Assembly: GCF_000337775.1 (NCBI RefSeq)
Contig: NZ_AOLQ01000005.1
Span: 1-41,511 of the forward strand
Reading direction: 5' to 3'
From: Haloarcula vallismortis ATCC 29715
GTDB taxonomy: Archaea; Halobacteriota; Halobacteria; Halobacteriales; Haloarculaceae
Length of the DNA: 41,511 bases
Part shown: positions 24,628 to 32,475 of the stretch, in pieces
Position numbering within the stretch: the first letter of the stretch is position 1
Layout of the letters: every line of letters starts with the position of its first letter
Position numbers and translations under genes: made by a program
Notes under the pieces: model-generated
The model's input: only the letters and a program-made list of their open reading frames with translations
Databases searched by the model: none
What the model was told of the DNA's origin: nothing

Positions 24628-26607
24628 TTACCCCTCCGCCGGTTCGACAATCATCCGGCTGCGCATCTCCAGGTGCAGGGCGCTACAGAAGTACGTGCAG
24701 TAGATCCAGTACACGCCGGGGTCGTCAGCCGTAAACGTGACCTCGCGGGTGTCCTGTGGCGCCACGGCGTAGTTGATGTCGTGTTCGGGGATGGCGACGC
24801 CATGGATGATGTCCTGGACGCCCTCGATGTTGGTCGTGGACAGTTTCACCTCGTCGCCCTCCTGAACCGTGAAGTCCGGCAGGCCGAACTCCGAGCGCTT
24901 GGTCGTCATCTTGACGTGGACGCTGTTCTCGCCCGTGCGCTCGACGCCGGAGTCCTCCTCGGTGATGTAGGTTTCCTCGTAGTCGTTCTTGTCGTACACC
25001 TTCTTGGCGTCGATCTTGTCCTTGTGGGCGAACACGCAGTCGTGTGGCTCGGGATAGGCCGGGTGGTCAGCGACCAGTTCCATCTCTTTCTCGCCCTGCC
25101 CGATGTGGATGAGTTGGTCGTTGTCGGGCATGATCGGGCCGACCGGGAGGAACCGGTCTTTCGAGAGCTTGTTGAGGCTGACGAGCCACTCCCCGTCGGG
25201 GTCGGTCGTCATCGCCTCAAGCGCCTGGATGTGGCCCGGGTTGTAGTGGACGTCCTGCTTCTCCATGATGGGGTCTTCAGACCCCTCGTCTGCTTCAACG
25301 GCCGCCTGGATGTCCCACTTGGCGACCTGTGAGTCGATGAAGAGCGACGTGTAGGCGTGGCCATTGCCGTCGAAGGTGGTGTGAAGCGGGCCGAGTCCGA
25401 CGCGCGGTCGTCCGGCGACGACCTCTTCGGGGTCGGAGGAGTCGGCCAGCGCGTTCAAGTCTAGCATCGTCACCGTCGGGGAGAGTTTCCCCGCGATGAA
25501 GGCGTAGTCGCCGTTCGGCCCGACCTCGACGCAGTGGGGGCTCTTCGGCGTCGGGATGTACTTCACGATAGGCCGGTCGCCCTGATTGAGCGAACTCCCC
25601 TGCGTGCCATCGACGACGGGGATACCGTTGACCTCCTCGTAGTTGCCGTTCTCGACGGCCTGCTCGATAGCCGGGATGTCGAAGGCCTTGACGTTGTCCC
25701 GGTCGTCCTTGGTCATCCCCTGGATGTCGGTGGCCTCCTCGCTGTTGTACGCGGAGGAGATGGCCCACCGACCCTCTTTGCCGGTGTCGACAATGTCGAG
25801 GTTGCCGTCGACCTTGACTTGCCACTGGGTCTCCATCGACTCGGGGTCGACGGCGACGAACAGCGACGTGTAGTCCTCCGGGTTCTTCGCGTCGGTCCCG
25901 TCGTTGGGGAGCGGCGCGCGGAACTCGCCGTTGCCCAGCACGTACTTCGTATCCGGCGAGAGGATAGTACAGCCGTGGATGGCCTGCATGTTCGGCACAT
26001 CCGTAATGGCGTCCGTCTCGAAGTACGTGAGGTTCACGCGGGCGATACGGCCGTTGGCCTTGTCGTTGACGTACAGGTACTCGCCGTCGTAGTCGCCGTC
26101 GGTCTCAGAGAGGTTCGGGTGATGGTTGTCACCCCAGCTGTAGCCGCCGCCCTCCTCGAGCAGTTCCTTGCTGCCGTCAGTGAAGCCATACCCCGTCGCA
26201 CAGTCGGTGTTGAACACCGGAATCCGGGTGACCTCGCGCATCGACGGGATACCGATGACTCGAAGCTCCCCTGAGTGGCCGCCGGACCAGAAGCCGTAGT
26301 ACTCGTCGTGTTCGCCCGGTTCGACCGTGTGGCTCGCGCCGCTGCCCGAGGGTGTCGACTGGCTGCCAGCGCTGCCGTCGCCGCCGGTCAGCGCCGAACA
26401 GCCGGCGACGGACCCCATCGCACCGGCGGCCACGCCGGCCTTCATGAAGTCTCGGCGGCCGAGCGAAAGACCCGGTAGTCCCAGCGAGAGGTCGTCTTCT
26501 TCAGCCGCTTCGTCCGGGGACTCGACCTCTGCCAGTACCGAGTCGAGTGTTTCTTCGTACTCTTCTAGCATCTCGTTCGGATCGCGTGGGGTTTCGTTCT
26601 TGCTCAT
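24628..26607 (-). CDS. nosZ: Nitrous-oxide reductase NosZ
   Basis: A 659-aa exported enzyme reducing N2O to N2. The Tat motif GRRDFMKAG (Arg51-Arg52) is preceded by an unusually long acidic 50-residue n-region; the h-region ends in a lipobox-like VAGC, suggesting a lipid anchor. The seven-blade propeller carrying CuZ ligands follows (DNHHPNLSETDG, then MQAIHGCT, CVEVGPNGDYAF, GLGPLHTTFDG and PEPHDCVFAHKD). The cupredoxin CuA domain has the ligand pattern C637-x3-C641-x3-H645-x2-M648 plus the upstream His in DIIHGVAIP. The CuA Trp of classical enzymes is Tyr here (CTYFC). It follows the blue-copper gene by 1 nt. Confidence 0.97.
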   Translation of the reverse strand: MSKNETPRDPNEMLEEYEETLDSVLAEVESPDEAAEEDDLSLGLPGLSLGRRDFMKAGVAAGAMGSVAGCSALTGGDGSAGSQSTPSGSGASHTVEPGEHDEYYGFWSGGHSGELRVIGIPSMREVTRIPVFNTDCATGYGFTDGSKELLEEGGGYSWGDNHHPNLSETDGDYDGEYLYVNDKANGRIARVNLTYFETDAITDVPNMQAIHGCTILSPDTKYVLGNGEFRAPLPNDGTDAKNPEDYTSLFVAVDPESMETQWQVKVDGNLDIVDTGKEGRWAISSAYNSEEATDIQGMTKDDRDNVKAFDIPAIEQAVENGNYEEVNGIPVVDGTQGSSLNQGDRPIVKYIPTPKSPHCVEVGPNGDYAFIAGKLSPTVTMLDLNALADSSDPEEVVAGRPRVGLGPLHTTFDGNGHAYTSLFIDSQVAKWDIQAAVEADEGSEDPIMEKQDVHYNPGHIQALEAMTTDPDGEWLVSLNKLSKDRFLPVGPIMPDNDQLIHIGQGEKEMELVADHPAYPEPHDCVFAHKDKIDAKKVYDKNDYEETYITEEDSGVERTGENSVHVKMTTKRSEFGLPDFTVQEGDEVKLSTTNIEGVQDIIHGVAIPEHDINYAVAPQDTREVTFTADDPGVYWIYCTYFCSALHLEMRSRMIVEPAEG

Positions 26608-26608
26608 A

Positions 26609-27118
26609 TCAGACCACCTTGATTGTGCCGACCATCCCGTTCATCTCGTGTGGGATGCAGTAGTACTCGTACGTGCCCCTCGTCTCCAGCGTGACCTCGT
26701 AGCTCTCGCCCTCCGGGATGTTGCCCTCCTGTCCGTTGCTGTAGCCGTCTTTCGCGGCCTGCAGTGAGTCGAACCCGCCGGACGCGAAGTAGTCCGCGCC
26801 GTCGGGGATATCGTCCTCGTAAGCCGTCACCGTGTGGCCGATGCTGCCGACGTTCTCAAAGGTGACCGTCGTGCCCGCCTCGACCTGTATCTTCTTGGGC
26901 TCGTATGCCAGTTCGTCCGTCATCTCGACGGTGCTTGTCTCGGCCCACTCCGAGCCGCTCCCGCCGTCGTTGGACTCGGTATCGCCGCCGCCTGACCCGT
27001 CGCCGCTACCTGAGTCACCGTCACCGCTACTGTCGGACCCGCCGCCTGACGAACACCCGGTCAGAGCGACGCCCGCCGCGACGCCCAGACCGCGTACGAA
27101 TGTTCTACGCGTTTCCAT
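26609..27118 (-). CDS. Halocyanin-like blue-copper lipoprotein
   Basis: A 169-aa plastocyanin/halocyanin-type protein. It begins METRRTFVRG, a Tat motif, with a lipobox ALTGC (Cys22) for membrane anchoring. A Ser/Gly/Asp linker (23-57) is followed by the cupredoxin domain with a complete type 1 copper site: His95 (IGHTV), Cys154, His157 and Met162 (YYCIPHEMNGM). As first gene of the nos operon, 1 nt before nosZ, it is the probable electron donor to NosZ, replacing the cytochrome c or azurin of bacteria. It is served by a strong TATA box at 27151-27160. Confidence 0.92.
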   Translation of the reverse strand: METRRTFVRGLGVAAGVALTGCSSGGGSDSSGDGDSGSGDGSGGGDTESNDGGSGSEWAETSTVEMTDELAYEPKKIQVEAGTTVTFENVGSIGHTVTAYEDDIPDGADYFASGGFDSLQAAKDGYSNGQEGNIPEGESYEVTLETRGTYEYYCIPHEMNGMVGTIKVV

Positions 27119-27150
27119 GGTAGCTCACAGATGCCACTCGAAGACCAACC

Positions 27151-27160
27151 TGTATATATA
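27151..27160 (-). promoter_or_regulatory. TATA box of the nos operon
   Basis: GTATATATAG, the best TATA box in the region, 33-42 nt before the ATG of the blue-copper gene. It predicts a transcript with a leader of about 10 nt. Confidence 0.55.
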
Positions 27161-27191
27161 GGGAACCGGACTCTCATCTCGCAGGAAGTGG

Positions 27192-27207
27192 GGCGAATAT
27201 GTTCGCC
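27192..27207. promoter_or_regulatory. CGAA-N4-TTCG inverted repeat upstream of the nos operon
   Basis: GGCGAA-TATG-TTCGCC, perfect 6-bp arms, about 32-55 bp upstream of the operon TATA box. From memory, a CGAA-N4-TTCG repeat has been described before denitrification genes in Haloferax volcanii and linked to the NarO regulator. The site position would suit activation. Confidence 0.6.
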
Positions 27208-27365
27208 GGTAAATAGTGAAAGGTGACCACTCGTGGACATCGCCACAGAATACAACGACTGTGCAACCGCCGCTATACTCCCTGAGTTGGGTGGTGGGTG
27301 GCGTCGTCAAGCGTACGGCGCTCCGGTAAACGCCTACGACAGTCTACCACAGGGGCCGCTCTCGT

Positions 27366-28091
27366 TCAACTGTCAACAGATTCTTGTAGCCGCGCGAGAC
27401 TGGTCAACACCGGATACGTCCAGAGCTGGTCATCGTACATATACGTGCAGAACTCGTGTGTCTCGAACCGATGAACGCTGGAGTGGAGTTGGTCCTGCCG
27501 CTTTCGTAGAAGCGCAGTAACGTCGCTCTGGAACGTTTCGCGGTACCACTCAGGCACGACCGTACTGTCGAGTGTGTCGATAATCTCCTGCAGACTGCCG
27601 TGGTGCTCCTGTATCGATTCCTGCTCAATCTTGACAGCGCGGTCCAGCGAAACCCGTTCGTCGATTGCTTGCTCAGCCGCGGCCACGAGTGAGCGTTTGA
27701 GCGGCGGCGAAAACCCGACGTTCGCCTCAGGGTGGAACAGTGCTGCGTAGTCCTGTCCGAACTCGATAGCGACGTTCTCGACCAGCGATTCGTCGTACAC
27801 TGACTCGTAGTGGTCGACAGCTAGCACCGTATCGGTGTAGGCGTCCCGTAGCGTTTCAACGGGGTCGGATGCGGATTGTCGGCCCCGCGTACCGACGGGG
27901 GCGGAGGGCCGTTCAACAGGGTCGACGGCACGGAGACGCTGCAGGAACTCTTCGAGACCGGCCTGCTCTGCGGCAAGTTCCGTATGCTCCTCGTCAAGCA
28001 CAGTCAGAGCCGTCTCTACTGGCTCAAGGATGTAGTCTCGCCATGTGTGCAGGAACCACTGCGCACCGTCCTGCGCAGGCGTCGTTGCCAT
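27366..28091 (-). CDS. Helical protein of unknown function (possibly DUF7260-like)
   Basis: A 241-aa soluble protein starting MATTPAQDGAQW. It is mostly helical: a first helical hairpin (about 14-52, YILEPVETALTVLDEEHTELAAEQAGLEEFLQ), a linker rich in Pro/Ser, then a helical bundle with SDPVETLRDAYTDTV, DESLVENVAIEFG and IEQESIQEHHGSLQEIIDTL. The layout resembles haloarchaeal DUF7260 proteins, from memory and with low certainty. A longer frame upstream (to 28196) runs through the promoter and is rejected. The core promoter lies inside a perfect 10-bp inverted repeat (28103-28138), so it is probably tightly regulated. It lies upstream of, and on the same strand as, the nos operon, with separate promoters. 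Confidence 0.65.
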   Translation of the reverse strand: MATTPAQDGAQWFLHTWRDYILEPVETALTVLDEEHTELAAEQAGLEEFLQRLRAVDPVERPSAPVGTRGRQSASDPVETLRDAYTDTVLAVDHYESVYDESLVENVAIEFGQDYAALFHPEANVGFSPPLKRSLVAAAEQAIDERVSLDRAVKIEQESIQEHHGSLQEIIDTLDSTVVPEWYRETFQSDVTALLRKRQDQLHSSVHRFETHEFCTYMYDDQLWTYPVLTSLARLQESVDS

Positions 28092-28102
28092 GCTAGTGTA
28101 TC

Positions 28103-28138
28103 GTCCGGTAACAACAATAAGTGTTTTAGTTACCGGAC
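28103..28138 (-). promoter_or_regulatory. TATA box framed by a perfect 10-bp inverted repeat
   Basis: GTCCGGTAAC-N16-GTTACCGGAC. The 16-nt spacer read on the minus strand contains CACTTATTG, centred about 26 nt before the ATG at 28091, so the TATA box of a leaderless transcript is enclosed by the two arms. This geometry indicates a dimeric regulator that competes with TBP/TFB. Confidence 0.65.
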
Positions 28139-28576
28139 AACACCGCTGTGTTCTGGACGGCCGTTTATATATTCTCGGCGCTGTTTCCGGAGCCATCGTG
28201 CGGTTTCGACTGATAGGTGATTGCGGTGCCCAGAGAGTAAGAAACGATTCGGAGAGCAGGGACGGTGTATCAGACTTGCTGACAAATATGTCTCATAACA
28301 TCCATATATGGGTGGAATATGCATGAATAGGGAACATAATACGATATTTTACCGCTAAAGCGCAATTTTGGTAGTAACTACTGCCAATACTTGTCTACAA
28401 GTAACATAGTGGGAAGATATAGGCGCCAATACATCTGTATATTGTCGGAAATGGAAATACTATTGCTTTAGGACTCTTATAATTTAGACAACTATTGATT
28501 TTTGGTGCTAGATATTGCTCCCTGTCAGTCGGTGCCGCTGAGCGGTTGCTCCGACTGTTCATCGCCCACATCCGGG
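28139..28576. other. AT-rich divergent intergenic region
   Basis: No credible gene. The AT-rich stretch includes GTAGT-A-ACTAC (28371-28381) and an imperfect repeat CAATAC-ATCT-GTATATTG (28428-28445) that resembles the perfect palindrome ahead of the glutamate dehydrogenase gene. It is likely regulatory DNA of the IclR gene. Confidence 0.4.
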
Positions 28577-28586
28577 TTTTTAAATA
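28577..28586 (+). promoter_or_regulatory. TATA box of the IclR gene
   Basis: TTTTTAAATA centred about 28 nt before the ATG at 28610. It decides the start and rules out the longer frame reaching to 28502. Confidence 0.6.
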
Positions 28587-28609
28587 ATGACGGCAACTCT
28601 ACTCGGGTA

Positions 28610-29416
28610 ATGACCGACGACGCCGACACACAAAACACGGGCCGACGGATACAGTCCGTGGAGAACGCCTGCGAGATCATTGAAGCTGTACAGGAGTCAC
28701 ACAGCGCGACGTTGCAGGAACTGAGCGAGCGAATCGAGCTCTCTCAGGGGACGCTACACACCTATCTTGCGACCCTGACCGACTGCGGCTTTCTCTCGAA
28801 GGACAACGACACGTATCAGCTTGGCTTTCGCTTCGTCACGATGGGCGAACACGTCCGCAACGAGACGGAACTCTACACCGCTGGCCAAGAGGAGGTAGAC
28901 AAGCTGGCAGACAAATCCGGCGAGTACGTCCATCTGGTCGTCGAGAACGACGGGCGCGAAGTCGCCATCTACGAGCGGCGGGGCGAGCACGCCGTCGGGA
29001 TGGACTATCACCTCCAGTTGCGGGAGGCCCCACAGCATCTTCACGACAGCGCTTCGGGAAAGGCTATCCTCTCGTGTCTCCCGGACGAGCGTGTCGAGAA
29101 AATAATCGACCGAGAGGGCCTCTCACGACAGACACAGCACACGATTACGGACCGAGAGACGCTCTGCGACGAGCTAGAGACCATCCAGGAACGGGGGTAC
29201 GCGACGAACGATGAGGAAGAGATACGCGGCCTCCGGGCGGTCGGTGCGCCGATACTGGACAACGATGGCACCGTCGTCGGCGCGGTCAGTGTGACTGCAC
29301 CGACCAGCCGTCTGAAAGGAGCCCGCTTCGACACTGAAATCCCCGAGATGGTGATGGAGGCTGCGAACCTCATCGAAGTCAATCTCGAAATGACTTCGTT
29401 CGACCGAGGTACATAG
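28610..29416 (+). CDS. IclR-family transcriptional regulator
   Basis: A 268-aa IclR protein starting MTDDADTQN. The N-terminal winged helix is RIQSVENACEIIEAVQES, then TLQELSERIELSQGTLHTYLATLTDCGFL; the wing is DTYQLGFRFV. The effector domain (about 95-262) shows VHLVVENDGREVAIYERRGE, HDSASGKAILSCLPDE and LRAVGAPILDNDGTVVGAVSVT. It is the nearest regulator to the glutamate dehydrogenase-arginase-aminotransferase genes downstream and likely controls arginine or glutamate catabolism; the ligand is inferred. A 14-bp palindrome at 29989-30002 is a candidate target, and a weaker relative lies in its own upstream region. Confidence 0.92.
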   Translation: MTDDADTQNTGRRIQSVENACEIIEAVQESHSATLQELSERIELSQGTLHTYLATLTDCGFLSKDNDTYQLGFRFVTMGEHVRNETELYTAGQEEVDKLADKSGEYVHLVVENDGREVAIYERRGEHAVGMDYHLQLREAPQHLHDSASGKAILSCLPDERVEKIIDREGLSRQTQHTITDRETLCDELETIQERGYATNDEEEIRGLRAVGAPILDNDGTVVGAVSVTAPTSRLKGARFDTEIPEMVMEAANLIEVNLEMTSFDRGT

Positions 29417-29977
29417 TCGCGGCGTTAATACTCGCCGCTCTGTGTCGGTGACGACCAGTACCCGACTACGGCGTCCGGTCTCCGGCATTTGGATAGCTCA
29501 AATCTCGACTGTGCGACTGTGGCTGTGGAACGGAGCGATTCTCTCGGCAACGAGCCACAATAACAGTCGTACCACCGTTAGGAGGGGGCCCGGAATGGCG
29601 TCTCTGGTCCGATAGTGTGCCTTCAGGCTGTTTTCGGCGACTCGTAGCGGGACTAACACCGACCCAAGCGGTCTCCTCACGGACAGTGCTCTGGCACTGC
29701 AGGGCTATGTCTACTTTTGATATAGTCAAGTCATTTATCCACTCTCTCTTCGGTGCGTAGCCCCAGCCAAAGCACGTGTTTGTCGATAGTCCCGTCATCA
29801 GGTTCGCTTTTGCCCTACCAACGTAGCACAGGCTATATTGAATATAACAAGTCCGCTTTTGTGGGAATACTCCGCAAATACGCCGAAGATTCGGGTTAAT
29901 ATCCCTGATATGCCCCTAACAAGAGTATTCAAGTAGTTTTGCTATTTTCAAACAAACTGTCGGAGGGACACTCCCAA
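29417..29977. other. Gene-poor region between IclR and gdh
   Basis: No intact gene supported. The left half holds a possible transposase fragment on the minus strand (29498-29680). The right half from about 29800 is AT-rich with no clear frame. Several overlapping short frames have poor composition and no family signal. Confidence 0.4.
29498..29680 (-). pseudogene. Possible transposase C-terminal remnant
   Basis: A 60-aa minus-strand frame with AENSLKAHYRTRDAIPG followed by LLTVVRLLLWLVAERI. The order, a Glu-containing helix, then RTR, then a Leu-rich helix, recalls the C-terminus of DDE transposases of the haloarchaeal ISH type. No terminal inverted repeats, other transposase motifs or target duplication were found. 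It could also be chance. Weakly supported. Confidence 0.25.
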
Positions 29978-30002
29978 ATATTTATTAACAATACCGGTAT
30001 TG
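29978..30002 (+). promoter_or_regulatory. gdh promoter with 14-bp palindrome
   Basis: ATATTTATTAA (TATA, about 29978-29988) is followed at once by CAATACCGGTATTG (29989-30002), a perfect 14-bp palindrome lying between the TATA box and the predicted start near 30010. That leaves a leader of about 135 nt before the ATG at 30148. No TATA box is visible closer to the gene. Confidence 0.55.
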
Positions 30003-30147
30003 GTGCCGATACACTGTCTCACTCCACCGATTGGATGCTGACAGTCGGGACGGAACCACGTGCTGAACAACGCAGCGTACTCGCCCCATTGGTCCCGAAG
30101 CGAGCGGGCGTACGCACCGGAGTCACAGCCGAATCCACCAACAAATC

Positions 30148-31428
30148 ATGAGCACACAGAAGGAGCCAGCAGAAGCACCAGACGAGGACGAATCGCCAAT
30201 CGCGACAGCCCGTCGCCAGTTGGAGCAGGCGGCCGAACACCTCGACCTCTCCGAGGGACTGCTTGAGCAACTCCGTCACCCATCAAAGACCGTCGAGGTG
30301 TCTGTCCCGATCCGTCGAACTGACGGGAGTGTCGAGGTGTTCAGCGGCTACCGCGTCCAACACTTCGAGGTCAGAGGGCCGTACAAAGGAGGGATGCGCT
30401 ATCATCCAAGCGTCTCCGCCGAGGAGTGTACGGCGCTGGCGATGTTGATGACGTGGAAGTGTGCGGTAATGGATCTTCCCTTCGGCGGCGCGAAAGGCGG
30501 CATCGTCGTCGATCCGTCGACGCTCAATCAGCAGGAGACTGAACAGCTCACCCGTCGGTTCGCCGAGGAGCTACGCGAAGTCGTCGGACCAACGAAAGAC
30601 ATCCCCGCACCCGATATGGGGACCGACGAGCAGACGGTCGCCTGGTTCATGGACGCGTATTCGATGCAAGAGGGCGAGACTGTCCCCGGAATTGTGACTG
30701 GCAAACCGACAGCAGTCGGCGGGACACATGGCCGTGAGGAGGCACCCGGCCGGAGCGTCGCTATCGTTGCCCGCGAAGCACTCGACTACTACGATGGGCG
30801 CATCGAGGGAGCCACTGTGGCCGTACAGGGCTTTGGCGCTGTGGGCGCAAACGCCGCACGCCTCCTCGACTCGTGGGGCGCTTCTGTGGTCGCTGTCAGC
30901 GACGTCGACGGCGGCATTTACGACGAATCCGGCCTCGATATCGAATCGATTTCGGCCGATGGCGACGACCACGGCCAGTTAGGGGATGTTGACGCCCCAC
31001 GTCAGCTATCGAACGCCGAACTGCTGGAACTCGATGTCGATGTCCTCATTCCCGCAGCGGTCGGGAATGTTCTGACCAACGAGAACGCTGCGGACGTGCA
31101 GGCAAACATTATCGTCGAAGGGGCGAACGGCCCGACAACGACAGCAGCCGATGCAGTGTTCAAAGAGCGCGACATCCCAGTCATCCCGGACATCCTCGCC
31201 AACGCCGGCGGTGTCACTGCGAGCTACTTCGAGTGGCTCCAGCACATCAACCGACGGAGCTGGTCCCGCGAGGAGGTCAACGACGAACTGGAAGCCGAGA
31301 TGCTCGACGCCTGGGACGCACTGCGGACCGAAGTCGAGGACCGCGATGTCACGTGGCGAACAGCTGCCTACATCGTCGCACTCTCACGAATCGGTGACGC
31401 TATGAACGCCCGCGGGCTATGGCCGTAG
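30148..31428 (+). CDS. gdh: Glutamate dehydrogenase (Glu/Leu/Phe/Val dehydrogenase family)
   Basis: A 426-aa NAD(P)-dependent glutamate dehydrogenase that interconverts glutamate with 2-oxoglutarate and ammonia. Substrate and catalytic parts: [17 protein letters not shown] (substrate Lys), [19 protein letters not shown] (catalytic Lys), [17 protein letters not shown]. The Rossmann motif is [17 protein letters not shown]; the Asp of [12 protein letters not shown] at the end of beta-2 suggests an NAD preference, an inference. The N-terminal 35 residues are an acidic extension. With arginase 6 nt downstream and the aminotransferase after it, it probably works in the catabolic direction. It has a long predicted leader and a palindromic promoter. 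Confidence 0.95.
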   Translation: MSTQKEPAEAPDEDESPIATARRQLEQAAEHLDLSEGLLEQLRHPSKTVEVSVPIRRTDGSVEVFSGYRVQHFEVRGPYKGGMRYHPSVSAEECTALAMLMTWKCAVMDLPFGGAKGGIVVDPSTLNQQETEQLTRRFAEELREVVGPTKDIPAPDMGTDEQTVAWFMDAYSMQEGETVPGIVTGKPTAVGGTHGREEAPGRSVAIVAREALDYYDGRIEGATVAVQGFGAVGANAARLLDSWGASVVAVSDVDGGIYDESGLDIESISADGDDHGQLGDVDAPRQLSNAELLELDVDVLIPAAVGNVLTNENAADVQANIIVEGANGPTTTAADAVFKERDIPVIPDILANAGGVTASYFEWLQHINRRSWSREEVNDELEAEMLDAWDALRTEVEDRDVTWRTAAYIVALSRIGDAMNARGLWP

Positions 31429-31434
31429 TAACGA

Positions 31435-32382
31435 ATGTCGCTCCAGTCTACCCACTCGCAAGACCATAGTCGCCCCGTGCCACCCGTTGCGGTGCTCGGC
31501 GTCCCGTTCGCCCTCGGTGCCGACCGGCGTGGCGTCGACATGGGACCGTCGGCGATTCGCTACGGCGGCCTCAGTGCCGCCCTCGAGACGGCCGGTGTCG
31601 AATACACTGACGCTGGGGACCTGTCGCTGCCGACGCTCCGCTCTCAGCCGGCGACCCCCGACAACGGTGCGAAGTACCTCGATGCCATCGCCGAAATGAC
31701 TGACACCCTCGCCGACCGGGTGGCGACCGAGATAGCCGACGGAAGCGTACCGCTGGTGTTAGGTGGCGATCACTCTATCGCGATGGGCACGATGCGCGGC
31801 GCTGCCCGGACAACTGACATCGGAGTTATTTGGTTCGACGCACACGGCGATTACAACACCCCGACGACCTCGCCCAGTGGCAACGTCCACGGCATGCCGC
31901 TCGCGGCCGCCCACGGCTACGGCGACTTCACCGAGATGCCGTGGGCCACTGCCCCCAACGTCTCCGAGGAAAATACCGTCATCGTCGGCGCGCGGAGCCT
32001 CGACGCCGACGAGCGAGCGGTCCTTCGGGACAGCGAAATCTCCGTTTTCACGATGGCAGACATCGATAAACGGGGTATCGGACCCGTCACTGAGGAGGCG
32101 CTCGACATCGCGACCGACGGCGTCGATGACATCCACGTCAGCCTCGATCTGGACTGGCTCGACCCGGACGACGCACCGGGAGTCGGGACACCGGTCCCCG
32201 GTGGCGTCACCTACCGGGAGGCGCATACGGCGATGGAACGGGTCGCTGACCGTAACGCTGCCGAATCGGTGCTTCGCTCGCTCGATATCGTCGAAGTCAA
32301 TCCGATTCTCGACGAGCGCAATACAACGGGCGAACGGGCAGCCGAACTCGCCGCCAGCGCGCTCGGCAAGCGCATCCTGTAG
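31435..32382 (+). CDS. rocF: Arginase
   Basis: A 315-aa ureohydrolase that splits arginine to ornithine and urea. All Mn ligands are visible: His in LGGDHSIAMG, the D-x-H-x-D cluster in WFDAHGDYNT, and both Asp residues of SLDLDWLDP. Features that favour arginase over agmatinase are SGNVHGMPLAAA, DDAPGVGTPVPGG and the C-terminal IVEVNPILDERN followed by the ALGKRIL end. An N-terminal stretch of about 20 residues (MSLQSTHSQDHSRPVP) is extra. It is 6 nt from gdh, clearly the same transcript. Agmatinase or formimidoylglutamase activity is less likely. Confidence 0.9.
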   Translation: MSLQSTHSQDHSRPVPPVAVLGVPFALGADRRGVDMGPSAIRYGGLSAALETAGVEYTDAGDLSLPTLRSQPATPDNGAKYLDAIAEMTDTLADRVATEIADGSVPLVLGGDHSIAMGTMRGAARTTDIGVIWFDAHGDYNTPTTSPSGNVHGMPLAAAHGYGDFTEMPWATAPNVSEENTVIVGARSLDADERAVLRDSEISVFTMADIDKRGIGPVTEEALDIATDGVDDIHVSLDLDWLDPDDAPGVGTPVPGGVTYREAHTAMERVADRNAAESVLRSLDIVEVNPILDERNTTGERAAELAASALGKRIL

Positions 32383-32411
32383 CCGGTTTCGAACCGCGAC
32401 ACGCCCCCAGT

Positions 32412-32452
32412 CGTGTGGCCGCCACACGGCACCGGAACACAGTGATTTATTA
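32412..32452 (+). promoter_or_regulatory. Hairpin and TATA box upstream of the aminotransferase gene
   Basis: CGTGTGG-CCG-CCACACG (32412-32428), perfect 7-bp arms, lies 17 nt before a TATA box TTTATTA (32446-32452) centred 27 nt before the ATG at 32476. The hairpin has no T-run, so operator or mRNA-end structure are both possible. The aminotransferase gene can thus be transcribed separately from gdh-arginase. Confidence 0.5.
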
Positions 32453-32475
32453 CGAATGATTCCGATTGTGATAAC

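Noticed and set aside
24454..25332. 292-aa plus-strand frame opposite nosZ
   Set aside because: Leu/Val/Asp-rich antisense shadow; nosZ carries all metal ligands.
28502..28609. 36-codon N-terminal extension of the IclR gene
   Set aside because: It crosses the TATA box at 28577-28586 and its composition is not protein-like.
29939..30151. 70-aa frame ending on the gdh ATG
   Set aside because: TTG start, spans the TATA box and palindrome, no acidic bias; the region is better read as promoter and leader.
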